A DNA stretch of 64,000 nt from Shimia haliotis (GTDB taxonomy: Bacteria > Pseudomonadota > Alphaproteobacteria > Rhodobacterales > Rhodobacteraceae). Of this stretch, positions 1 through 10,596 are shown one piece after another (positions within the stretch are counted from its first letter, which is position 1; each line of letters opens with the position of its first letter). The position numbers and the translations under genes are program-made. The notes beneath the pieces are model-generated. The model was not told the origin of the DNA, searched no databases, and worked only from the letters and a program-made list of their open reading frames with translations. The stretch spans positions 1-64,000 of the forward strand of contig NZ_FOSZ01000010.1 in the NCBI RefSeq assembly GCF_900114415.1, in the 5' to 3' direction.

Positions 1-54
1 AGCTTCTCCCTCGAGCAGGTCATGGACAAAATGACCAACACCGTGGGCGACTGA
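1..54 (+). CDS. C-terminal end of an unidentified protein (partial)
   Basis: The window opens inside an open frame that reads SFSLEQVMDKMTNTVGD and stops at TGA 52-54. A strong intrinsic terminator follows 16 bases later, which supports a real gene end. Seventeen residues are too few to name a family, and I do not recognise them. The gene is separated from the RND operon by the terminator and about 290 non-coding bases, so there is no sign of a functional link. Confidence 0.6.
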   Translation, partial: SFSLEQVMDKMTNTVGD

Positions 55-70
55 TACCTGCAAAAAACTT

Positions 71-100
71 CGCGACCCCAAAAAAGGGGTCGCGATTTTT
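71..100 (+). terminator. Rho-independent terminator
   Basis: Arms CGCGACCCC (71-79) and GGGGTCGCG (86-94) form a perfect 9-bp stem around an A6 loop, followed by ATTTTT. It ends the gene that runs in from the left edge. Confidence 0.93.
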
Positions 101-386
101 CATCCATCCAAGTGTTTTCGTCTGACATAGCCGCTCGGTTGACCAAGTGTCACCCACCTGACCAGCGCCCCCTGATCACCGCGCCTGATCCACATCAGCC
201 CCTCAGGACCGGCTCTCTTGCAAACGCTTTCCCGCACTTGGACCAAGTCAAAAACAGCTCCACATCGACGAATTTAAGATACGAACCGCGTTGTTCCTTC
301 TCACGACCGTCCTCTTGTCAGGCGGAATTTCAGATCTATGCTGCGGGTAAGTCATTTTTCGTTGAATTGCTTTTAGGAGATCCAGA
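101..386. other. Gene-free stretch upstream of the RND operon
   Basis: No convincing gene: the only open frame here (from 112) has low-complexity, atypical composition and runs into the adaptor gene out of frame. The octamer GACCAAGT occurs twice exactly 100 bases apart (141-148 and 241-248). The second copy is half of a 13-base dyad ACTTGGACCAAGT (236-248). The stretch probably carries the promoter and possible operators for the efflux operon. Confidence 0.5.
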
Positions 387-1526
387 ATGGGCCTCGCAAA
401 GAAAACCCAACACCTGCTTACTGCTGCGTTTTACACAATAATTGCTTTTTCGCCACAGACCGGCATGGCGTCCTCTGAGGATGGGCCCGTCGTTCTGGTG
501 CAACAAGTCAAAGCAGAAAGCATTTTTCCCTCATTTCAGCACCCTGCCAAGCTGGAAGCCATCAACACGGCAAGTGTGAGACCCCTTATCTCCGCCCAGA
601 TCACCGAGATTCACATCAACGCCGGTGAACATGTCAAAGCGGGTGATCTTCTGATTGAGTTGGACAAGACCGACTACAAGATCGCGCTGGCGGAAGCCGA
701 GGCCAACCTGCTTCAGGCACAGGCCAACTCCGTAAAGGCGGTTGCCGATTTTGAACGCGCGGAACGCCTTGTCAGCCTTGAAACCATATCCGAACGGGAT
801 CTTGATTTCGCGCTGGCCAACAAAAACGTTGCCGAAGCACAGGTGAAGATTGCCGAGGCACGCCTGCAGCGCGCCCGCAAGAACCTTGACGACACCGTGG
901 TCAAAGCCCCATTTGATGGGCGTATCAGCGCAGCAAAATACGCCAAGGGAGACCTTTTCCAGCCTGGCGATCCCACTCAGCCCGGTGCTGTGGCAGAGCT
1001 AGTCTCTCTTGACCCGATCTACGCCACTGGTCTTGTCGATCAGGCAAACTATTTTCAGTTTCTGGCCCGCCGGCTCAACCTCGAAAACGCCGGTGTGAGC
1101 ATTCCGCCTCTGGAAATCGAATTGGTCTTGCCAGGGGGCACAACCTACCCTCTGACCGGTGTGTTCGAAAACTGGGACAACACCGCCATTGCCAGCACCG
1201 GCACAATTGCTGGTCGCGTGATATTTGAAAACCCCAAAGGTGTCCTACTGCCAGGAGAGAACGTGACAGTTCGCGGCTCTCTGATCGAAGCTGTCGATGC
1301 CATGCTCGTTCCGCAAAAAGCAATCAGCTTTGACCAGCAGGGCTACTATGTCTGGGTCGTTGGCGCGGATAACACCGTGAGCCGCCAGAACATCGAGATC
1401 GGTATTCGGGACGGTGGCGACTGGACAGTCCCAGTCGGTCTTGAAGAAGGCCAAACTGTTGTTGTGGAGGGCCTTCAGAAAGTACGCGAAGGCGCAACCG
1501 TTACACCGAAGCCGTATCAAGAGTGA
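387..1526 (+). CDS. RND efflux periplasmic adaptor (membrane fusion protein, HlyD/AcrA type)
   Basis: This is the 379-aa periplasmic adaptor that would link the inner-membrane RND pump encoded next to it with an outer-membrane TolC-type channel. A signal peptide covers about residues 1-29. The barrel-sandwich (lipoyl-like) halves lie near 64-100 and 170-200, around a coiled-coil hairpin at about 102-170 rich in Ala, Glu and Lys; the APFDGRI motif near residue 176 is typical of the family. A TTAGGAGA ribosome site precedes the ATG. There is no lipobox Cys, so it is probably not lipid-anchored. The substrate cannot be told from sequence, and no outer-membrane channel or local regulator is present in the window. 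Confidence 0.93.
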   Translation: MGLAKKTQHLLTAAFYTIIAFSPQTGMASSEDGPVVLVQQVKAESIFPSFQHPAKLEAINTASVRPLISAQITEIHINAGEHVKAGDLLIELDKTDYKIALAEAEANLLQAQANSVKAVADFERAERLVSLETISERDLDFALANKNVAEAQVKIAEARLQRARKNLDDTVVKAPFDGRISAAKYAKGDLFQPGDPTQPGAVAELVSLDPIYATGLVDQANYFQFLARRLNLENAGVSIPPLEIELVLPGGTTYPLTGVFENWDNTAIASTGTIAGRVIFENPKGVLLPGENVTVRGSLIEAVDAMLVPQKAISFDQQGYYVWVVGADNTVSRQNIEIGIRDGGDWTVPVGLEEGQTVVVEGLQKVREGATVTPKPYQE

Positions 1527-1562
1527 TCGGCATCAACAGCGATTTTGAGCGAGAGACCTTCC

Positions 1563-4703
<3,141 letters not shown>

Positions 4704-4764
4704 GCGATCCAACAACACGGTCAGACCCGCCTCTCACAGCGCAGTTTGCCCCTCAGAACCCCAC

Positions 4765-4794
4765 AAACGCCGGCGCACCCCCGCCGGCGTTTTT
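4765..4794 (+). terminator. Rho-independent terminator after the RND operon
   Basis: AAACGCCGGCG (4765-4775) pairs with CGCCGGCGTTT (4782-4792), followed by more T. It sits between the convergent RND and WbqC-like genes; the T tract is better on the plus strand. Confidence 0.9.
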
Positions 4795-4811
4795 CTGTCC
4801 CGACACATGCC

Positions 4812-5507
4812 CTAGGACAACAGCGCGACGTCCCCCAACATAGTCCGCACCGTGGACAATTCGTTCCGCGCAAGCACGTTGAGAATAGAGTGTCCGGTGT
4901 CCTCGGCGGCCATGCGGGGCGCGCCTTCAACAAATCGCAGCGAGATGTTGTGCCTGTCAAATTCTGCCGCGTCATAAAGCGCGCGGCCACCCGCAGCATT
5001 CACGTATTCGGTTGCGCCGACCTCTCGGCAAAGCGCGATCAGATACGCGCTCGCCGTTTCCCTATCCCGCGGCGCAAGCTGGCTTGCTCGAATGACCGGT
5101 GTTGATATCGCAAGCGCCCCAAAGACCTCTGCCAGTCCGGCAAGGTTCACATCGACAAGACCGCGCGCAGGCTTAATCTCGGCCAAGGCCGGTGCCGCCA
5201 CATCCATCATACCCTCAAACGCAGGCGCATCCCCAAGAGTCGCGTGCAACTGGTTCACAATCCGGCGCCCCCCACGGTCGGCATCCTGAGCCAGCCTGAT
5301 ATCTTTGATCAACGTGGTACGCGGTTGCAACGCCACCGGTACGGTCAGGTACCGTGGCCGCCCGTCGTGCAAGACCTGATTGCGGTTCACCCAACCGCGC
5401 CGGATGTATTGCACCGTGTCCAGAACAACAAAAAGATCAACGGCCGCCGCCATCTGAAAATATGGCAGGTGAGGAAAAAAATAAGGTTGCATGATCGCGA
5501 CACGCAT
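4812..5507 (-). CDS. WbqC-like family protein
   Basis: This 231-aa protein starts MRVAIMQPYFFPHLPY, the characteristic N-terminus of the WbqC family. WbqC-like proteins are often found in O-antigen and sugar-modification loci, but their biochemical role is poorly defined. I took the ATG at 5507 because the family starts at this motif; the frame could extend 20 codons upstream, but the extension resembles nothing. No sugar genes lie nearby. It is downstream of the carnitine operon on the same strand but behind a terminator, so it is probably transcribed separately. Confidence 0.82.
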   Translation of the reverse strand: MRVAIMQPYFFPHLPYFQMAAAVDLFVVLDTVQYIRRGWVNRNQVLHDGRPRYLTVPVALQPRTTLIKDIRLAQDADRGGRRIVNQLHATLGDAPAFEGMMDVAAPALAEIKPARGLVDVNLAGLAEVFGALAISTPVIRASQLAPRDRETASAYLIALCREVGATEYVNAAGGRALYDAAEFDRHNISLRFVEGAPRMAAEDTGHSILNVLARNELSTVRTMLGDVALLS

Positions 5508-5561
5508 AGGTTCTTTGCTCACTCGCTCCAACTCGCCGACAGGATAGTGGAAGAGCGGCAA

Positions 5562-5599
5562 AGCCAAAACACCAAAGGCCGCCTATGTGGCCTTTGGTG
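5562..5599 (-). terminator. Rho-independent terminator of the carnitine operon
   Basis: CACCAAAGGCC (5570-5580) and GGCCTTTGGTG (5589-5599) form an 11-bp stem. Read on the minus strand it is followed by TTTTGG, so it ends the transcript that finishes with the SDR gene. Confidence 0.85.
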
Positions 5600-5629
5600 C
5601 TTGCCTACACCCCGCAGCCGGATACTGCG

Positions 5630-6391
5630 CTAGACCTTTGGGTCGGGATTGACGGTGAACCCATCTACGGCAATCACCTGCCCGCTGACCAAACGCGCCT
5701 TGTCCGAGCACAGGAACGCCGCCATCTCACCGATATCGCGCCCTTCGACAAACGAACCCATCGCGGTGCCGGAGGCATAGCCGTTATAGACCGCGTCACG
5801 GGTCATACCCTTGGCCGCCGCCTCACGCTCCAACACACCTTCCATCCGCGGCCCCTCGACCGCGCCCGGACAAATCACGTTGGCGCGCACACCATAAGCC
5901 CCGAGTTCCATAGCCAGCGTTTTGGTCAACCCGATCACGGCCCATTTCGCCGCCGCATAAGGCGCACGATAAGGGTAGCCATACTGCCCCGCCGTCGAGG
6001 AGGTCACCACAATCGCCCCCCCGCCCTGCGCCTTCATCAGTGGCGCGGCATATTTGGCTGCCAGAAACGCTCCCTCAAGATTGACCGCCACACAGGCTTG
6101 CCAATCTTGCAATTTTATCTCCTCAACTGCCGCCGTGGGCCCTGCGATACCGGCATTTGCGCAAAGCGCATCGACACCGCCCCAGACCTCCAGAACCTCG
6201 CCAAACAAGGTTTTGACCGCCGCCTCATTGCTCACATCCACTTGCGACCGCATCCACGAGGACGGCGCGGCATCCAATGCCGCCGCGTCCATATCCGCGA
6301 TCCAGATTTGCCAGCCATCGCGCGCAAACGACTCTGCCATCGCGCGCCCGACGCCGGATGCGCCCGCGGTGATCAGAACACGCCCGCTCAT
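5630..6391 (-). CDS. Short-chain dehydrogenase/reductase (SDR), last gene of the carnitine operon
   Basis: This 253-aa classical SDR has the cofactor glycine motif TAGASGVGRA (8-17), NAG at 79-81, the catalytic Ser at 131 or 132 and YAAAK with Tyr145/Lys149. Asp33 after the second beta strand (IADMD) favours NAD over NADP. Its ATG overlaps the stop of the carnitine dehydrogenase-thioesterase gene in an ATGA, so the two are translationally coupled. The substrate is not evident. From context it may act on a carnitine-related alcohol, for example the D-isomer, or on the acetoacetate released by the pathway; this is inference only. Confidence 0.88.
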   Translation of the reverse strand: MSGRVLITAGASGVGRAMAESFARDGWQIWIADMDAAALDAAPSSWMRSQVDVSNEAAVKTLFGEVLEVWGGVDALCANAGIAGPTAAVEEIKLQDWQACVAVNLEGAFLAAKYAAPLMKAQGGGAIVVTSSTAGQYGYPYRAPYAAAKWAVIGLTKTLAMELGAYGVRANVICPGAVEGPRMEGVLEREAAAKGMTRDAVYNGYASGTAMGSFVEGRDIGEMAAFLCSDKARLVSGQVIAVDGFTVNPDPKV

Positions 6392-7863
6392 CGTGGCTGC
6401 CCCACATAGCGGCCAGCGCCTTCTGGCGCGGCCAAATGCGCCTGCGCCTCGGAGATCAACTTCAGGTTTGCGGCAATCTCGGGGCTAAACGGCGCGGGAC
6501 GGCGTGTCTCAAGGCTCACATGGATGAGGATATGCTCCCCCGTCGCCAACAGAGAGTCACCCGCATACATTTCATGCCAGAGGTGCATTTTCTTGCCTTC
6601 TGCCATCAAAACCCGCGTGCGCACCTCAATGACCGATCCTAAATGGGTCTCGTCAATGTGGCGGATGTGGGTTTCCGCCGTAAAGAACGACCCGCCCGTA
6701 GCGATATAATCCTGATCGCAGCCGATGATCTCCATCAACCGGTCCGACGCATCGGCAAAGGCATGCAGGTAGCGGCTTTCGGTCATGTGTCCGTTGTAAT
6801 CCAGCCAATCAATCGGCACCGCGCGGCGCACGGTGACAATCGGCTGGCTCGGGTCGGCAATGTCTGCCGCCCTACGCACCATGCCCGCCTCTGCCGACAA
6901 CTTCACGTCATGCGCATTCAGCACCGCACCCGAGGCAAAATTCTGCGCCTTCAATGCGCGCATCATCGACACAAGGTTGTTGTCGCGAATGCGCTCCATC
7001 TCACGGATCGTCATGTGACCGGATTGCTGGTCCGACTGCCCCGCGATCAGCTCAACCAGCTCATCAGTGAACTCCGGCACATCCATCAACTTGGTCCACG
7101 GCCATTCCAGCGCGGGGCCAAACTGCGCCATGAAATGCTTCATGCCTGCTTCGCCGCCTGCCACGCGATAGGTGTCAAACAGCCCCATCTGCGCCCAGCG
7201 GATGCCAAATCCCATGCGGATGGCCTCGTCAATCTCCTCAGTCGTCGCAATGCCGTCTTTCACCAGCCACAGCGCCTCGCGCCACACCGCCTCAAGGAAA
7301 CGGTCGGCGATATGCGCATCGATCTCTTTGCGCACATGCAACGGGAACATGCCCACGCCCTTGAGCGTCGCCTTGGCCCGTTCAATCACCTCTGCAGGGT
7401 TTTTGTCGGTTGGCACCAACTCCACTAAAGGCATCAGGTAGACCGGATTGAACGGATGCGTGACCACGATCTGTTCGGGACGCACGGTGCCTTCTTGCAA
7501 TTCGCTTGGTTTGAAACCGCTGGTCGAGCTGCCCAGAATGGCGTCGGCCGCACAATGCTCCTGAAGGCTTGCATACACCTTCTGCTTCAGATCGAGCCGT
7601 TCCGGCACGCTTTCCTGGATCCACTCCGCGCCCTCAACGGCCTCGGCGATTGTCTCGTGAAAGGACAACGTGCCTACTGCCGGCATTGCCGTGTCACTCA
7701 GCCCCGGCAAGCTTGCTCGCGCGTTGTCGATCACTTCGCCGATCTTGCGCTGTGCTTCGGGGTCGGGGTCAAACACCCGCACGTCCCAACCGTTCAATAG
7801 GAATCGCGCGGCCCATCCACCCCCGATTACGCCACCGCCGATGATCGCTGCTGTTTTGCTCAC
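6388..7863 (-). CDS. lcdH: L-carnitine 3-dehydrogenase fused to a betainyl-CoA thioesterase-like hotdog domain
   Basis: The N-terminal two thirds (about 1-320) resemble 3-hydroxyacyl-CoA dehydrogenases of the carnitine dehydrogenase type, with NAD motif GGGVIGGGWA and conserved HPFNPVYLMPLVE. They oxidise carnitine to 3-dehydrocarnitine. The C-terminal part (about 345-465) is a 4HBT hotdog thioesterase with the active-site segment DWLDYNGHMTESRY. Such fusions are known, and the thioesterase is thought to release glycine betaine from betainyl-CoA. I start at GTG 7863, preceded by GGGAG at 7-nt spacing; the frame is open to TTG 7893, which would overlap the lipocalin stop. The BKACE gene upstream supplies the intermediate step. 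Confidence 0.9.
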   Translation of the reverse strand: MSKTAAIIGGGVIGGGWAARFLLNGWDVRVFDPDPEAQRKIGEVIDNARASLPGLSDTAMPAVGTLSFHETIAEAVEGAEWIQESVPERLDLKQKVYASLQEHCAADAILGSSTSGFKPSELQEGTVRPEQIVVTHPFNPVYLMPLVELVPTDKNPAEVIERAKATLKGVGMFPLHVRKEIDAHIADRFLEAVWREALWLVKDGIATTEEIDEAIRMGFGIRWAQMGLFDTYRVAGGEAGMKHFMAQFGPALEWPWTKLMDVPEFTDELVELIAGQSDQQSGHMTIREMERIRDNNLVSMMRALKAQNFASGAVLNAHDVKLSAEAGMVRRAADIADPSQPIVTVRRAVPIDWLDYNGHMTESRYLHAFADASDRLMEIIGCDQDYIATGGSFFTAETHIRHIDETHLGSVIEVRTRVLMAEGKKMHLWHEMYAGDSLLATGEHILIHVSLETRRPAPFSPEIAANLKLISEAQAHLAAPEGAGRYVGQPR

Positions 7864-7889
7864 GCTTGTCTCCCGTCGTGTGTATTTGA

Positions 7890-8465
7890 TCAACCTGGCG
7901 GTTGTGCCACGTTGTAAAGTTTGCTGGCGTCATAGCCATTTTTTGTCAGAGCAGCCTCCGCAGCCGCACGTTGTTCTTTTGAAATCTTCGGGCTACGCGC
8001 CAAGATCCAGCCGGTCTTGCCAGACGGATTGCCGATCGCTACCACCGAGTAAGCCTCATCAATCCACAACACCCAATAATCACCTCGGGCAAACGGCAAC
8101 CACGGCACAAATGTCACCTTCAACTTGCCGCCTTCGACAACCCAGGCCTCCCCTTCCGCCGAATTGGCCGGCCCCGACGGGCCGCCTTCTCGACAGGTGT
8201 TTAGCACCGAAACCTTTCCGTCATCGCGCAAGGCGTATTCGGCAGTCACCCCTTCGCAGCCTTTTTCGAACCGGTTGGGAAATCTTGCGATCTCGTGCCA
8301 TTTGCCTAGGTATCGGTCCAGATCCAGCGTCTCGACCGCGGTGATCTCGACACTGCGATCGCGATAGCGTTCGGCAGTCGCGGTGGTTGTCGTTCCCAGA
8401 GTGGCAATGGCCGCCAAGGCGAACGCAAACATCTGATTTCGGCGCATGGGGGTTCCTTTCATCAT
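7890..8465 (-). CDS. Periplasmic lipocalin (Blc-like) inside the carnitine operon
   Basis: This is a lipocalin with motif 1 as GKWHEIARFPNRFEKGC, the signature of bacterial Blc/apolipoprotein D-like proteins, followed by an eight-stranded-barrel pattern. It has a signal peptide with a cleavage site near TATA-ERY and no lipobox Cys, so it should be a soluble periplasmic protein and not an outer-membrane lipoprotein like E. coli Blc. Starts are possible at 8465 and 8462 (AAGGAG just upstream) and at 8447 (AAAGGAA upstream). It lies between the BKACE and carnitine dehydrogenase genes on the same strand. The ligand is unknown. Confidence 0.87.
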   Translation of the reverse strand: MMKGTPMRRNQMFAFALAAIATLGTTTTATAERYRDRSVEITAVETLDLDRYLGKWHEIARFPNRFEKGCEGVTAEYALRDDGKVSVLNTCREGGPSGPANSAEGEAWVVEGGKLKVTFVPWLPFARGDYWVLWIDEAYSVVAIGNPSGKTGWILARSPKISKEQRAAAEAALTKNGYDASKLYNVAQPPG

Positions 8466-8531
8466 GCTCTCCTTCTCAGGTCTCTACGAACGCCTCTGCT
8501 TTCAAGGCCAAATCCATTCCGAAATCCGCAC

Positions 8532-8564
8532 CGACGCGATACCGACGTAATACCGACGCGATAC
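8532..8564. repeat. Three tandem 11-bp repeats
   Basis: The units CGACGCGATAC, CGACGTAATAC and CGACGCGATAC follow each other without gap (8532-8542, 8543-8553, 8554-8564) in the 120 bases between the BKACE and lipocalin genes. The period is about one helical turn. Confidence 0.8.
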
Positions 8565-8585
8565 AGCCCGTCTTTTTGGCTCCTT

Positions 8586-9500
8586 TTACGCCCCTTTCGG
8601 CGCGCGCTTCGTCAGGCCAAGTTTCTCGCGCACTTCAGCCGGTCCAATCACCCGCGCGCCCATGTTTTCGATGATGGTGCCGGCACGTTCCACCAGTTGC
8701 CAATTCTCAGCCAGCACGCCTTTGTCGAGCCACAGGTTGTCCTCAAGGCCCACCCGCACATTGCCGCCCGCGAGCACCGAAGCCCCCACATAGGCCATCT
8801 GATGTCGGCCCAAAGCAAAAGCGGAGAACGTCCACTCGTCCGGCACATTGTTGACCATCGCCATAAAGGTATTGAGGTCATCCGGCGCGCCCCACGGCAC
8901 CCCCATGCAAAGCTGAACAAGTGCATCGGCCTCCAGAATGCCCTCTTTGACCAACTGCTTGGCAAACCAGAGGTGACCGGTGTCAAAGGCTTCGATCTCG
9001 GGCTTAACTCCCAGATCCGTCATCATTTTTCCCATCGCCCGCAACATGCCCGGCGTGTTGGTCATCACATAGTCAGCCTCGGCAAAGTTCATTGTGCCGC
9101 AATCCAGCGTACAGATTTCCGGCAGACATTCCGCCACATGCGCGACCCGTTCGGTGGCTCCGACCATGTCGGTTCCGGCAGCGGTCGGAAGCGGTGCTTC
9201 CACCCCGCCAAACACAATATCACCGCCCATGCCGGCGGTCAGGTTCAGAACCATATCCACTTCGGCATCCCGAATGCGGTCGGTCACTTCGCGGTAAAAG
9301 GCCAGATCCCGCGACGGAGCGCCGGTCTCCGGATCCCGCACATGACAGTGCACGACCGCGGCGCCCGCTTTGGCGGCTGCGATCGCACTGTTTGCAATTT
9401 GCTCAGGGCTGCGCGGTACATGAGGACTACGATCCTGCGTCCCGCCCGATCCGGTTACGGCGCAGGTGATGAAAACCTCGCGGTTCATTTCCAAGGGCAT
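8586..9500 (-). CDS. 3-dehydrocarnitine cleavage enzyme (BKACE / beta-keto acid cleavage family)
   Basis: This 304-aa protein belongs to the zinc-dependent BKACE family (DUF849), which condenses a beta-keto acid with acetyl-CoA. The metal-site motif is HCHVRD (His51, His53), and TGSGGTQDRSPHVP near residues 16-29 is family-typical. Beside a carnitine dehydrogenase-thioesterase and a CdhR-like regulator, the expected reaction is 3-dehydrocarnitine plus acetyl-CoA giving betainyl-CoA and acetoacetate. GGAGGAATCGCC precedes the ATG. It is the first gene of the operon and is divergent from the regulator across only 47 bases. Confidence 0.9.
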   Translation of the reverse strand: MPLEMNREVFITCAVTGSGGTQDRSPHVPRSPEQIANSAIAAAKAGAAVVHCHVRDPETGAPSRDLAFYREVTDRIRDAEVDMVLNLTAGMGGDIVFGGVEAPLPTAAGTDMVGATERVAHVAECLPEICTLDCGTMNFAEADYVMTNTPGMLRAMGKMMTDLGVKPEIEAFDTGHLWFAKQLVKEGILEADALVQLCMGVPWGAPDDLNTFMAMVNNVPDEWTFSAFALGRHQMAYVGASVLAGGNVRVGLEDNLWLDKGVLAENWQLVERAGTIIENMGARVIGPAEVREKLGLTKRAPKGA

Positions 9501-9547
9501 GGCGATTCCTCCAACTGATTTGCCCCAAGCCTAACGCGCTTGCGCCA

Positions 9548-10552
9548 ATGCACTTTGCAATTTACGAAGTTTACATGACAAAATTCGAAGAAACCGGCAT
9601 TTTTCGCCCCAACCCAAACGCGCTCAACACGGCCATCCTCGTGCTGGATGACTGTAACACGCTCAGCTTTGCCGCCGCAGTCGACCCCATGCGCGCTGCC
9701 AACCGACGGGCAGCAAAACCCTTGTTCAACTGGACGTTTTATACCGCAAATGGCCACCCTGCCGCCCTCACCAGCGGCCTTGAAATCACGGGATCTGCGA
9801 TTTCTAAACTGGTGGCCTGCGATTTGCTTTTGGTCGTGGCTGGCTTTCGATTGGAAGAGCACGCCACGCCCTCGCTTCTCGCCTCATTGCGGCGCATCGC
9901 CCGGCAAGGGACCACCATCGCGGGCATTGATGGCGGCCCTTGGCTGCTGGCGCGCGCGGGCCTACTGGACGGTGAAACCGCTACCACTCACTGGGAAGAT
10001 CTAGAGGAATTTGCGACACGTTTTCCGCAGGTTAACACCCGCAGAGACCGGTTTTGCGTGTCCGACCGATTTGCCACATCAGGGGGCGCGGCGCCTTGCA
10101 TCGACATGATGCTTCACCTGATCGCAACCCGTTTCGGAGAGCCCCTCGCCCGCCGTGTTGGCGGCGCGTTTCTTTACGACCCGTTGCCAGCCGGAAGCCA
10201 AACCCTGACCTCAGCCCCGCGCAAGGTTCGCCGGAATCCGCGACTCGCCCGCGCTCTGGAACATATGGAGGCCACGCTTTCCGACCCTCTGCCAATTCCA
10301 CAGATTGCGGCGCACGTAGGCCTTTCGTTGCGCGCTCTGGAACTGAGGTTCCAGGCACACCTCGGCCAATCCCCTAAAGCCGCGTATTTGCAGATGCGCC
10401 TCGAAGAAGCTCTCCGCCTTGCCACCGACACCTCGCTGCCCGTGCGCGATATCGCACTGGCCACAGGGTTCAATGCGCCGGCCACTTTCGCACGCGCGTT
10501 CAAATCCGCGCATGGTCAATCCGTGCGAGACCTCCGCGCACAAAGCGCCTAA
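9548..10552 (+). CDS. cdhR: GATase1-like/AraC-family regulator of carnitine catabolism (CdhR-like)
   Basis: This 334-aa protein has an N-terminal DJ-1/PfpI-like domain (about 15-190) and a C-terminal AraC helix-turn-helix domain (about 235-325, with LPIPQIAAHVGLS and the second helix pair at DIALATGFNAPATFARAF). This is the architecture of GlxA/CdhR proteins; CdhR activates carnitine dehydrogenase genes in Pseudomonas. The nucleophile-elbow Cys of active DJ-1 enzymes is replaced (GIDGGPW), as expected for a sensor. It is divergent from the carnitine operon. The start is uncertain: ATG 9548 is the longest, and ATG 9575 would leave a roomier intergenic region; neither has a strong ribosome site. 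Confidence 0.85.
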   Translation: MHFAIYEVYMTKFEETGIFRPNPNALNTAILVLDDCNTLSFAAAVDPMRAANRRAAKPLFNWTFYTANGHPAALTSGLEITGSAISKLVACDLLLVVAGFRLEEHATPSLLASLRRIARQGTTIAGIDGGPWLLARAGLLDGETATTHWEDLEEFATRFPQVNTRRDRFCVSDRFATSGGAAPCIDMMLHLIATRFGEPLARRVGGAFLYDPLPAGSQTLTSAPRKVRRNPRLARALEHMEATLSDPLPIPQIAAHVGLSLRALELRFQAHLGQSPKAAYLQMRLEEALRLATDTSLPVRDIALATGFNAPATFARAFKSAHGQSVRDLRAQSA

Positions 10553-10596
10553 CGCCTTAATCCCACAAAAAATTCTCCTGCCAGTGGCAAACATCT

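Noticed and set aside
112-441. 109-aa open frame upstream of the RND adaptor
   Set aside because: It has no ribosome site, random composition and overlaps the start of the adaptor gene out of frame.
5585-6409. 274-aa plus-strand frame opposite the SDR gene
   Set aside because: It is Arg/His-rich shadow sequence antisense to a clear SDR with all catalytic residues.
8532-8564. Possible CRISPR-like array
   Set aside because: The three units are contiguous with no spacers and are only 11 bases long.
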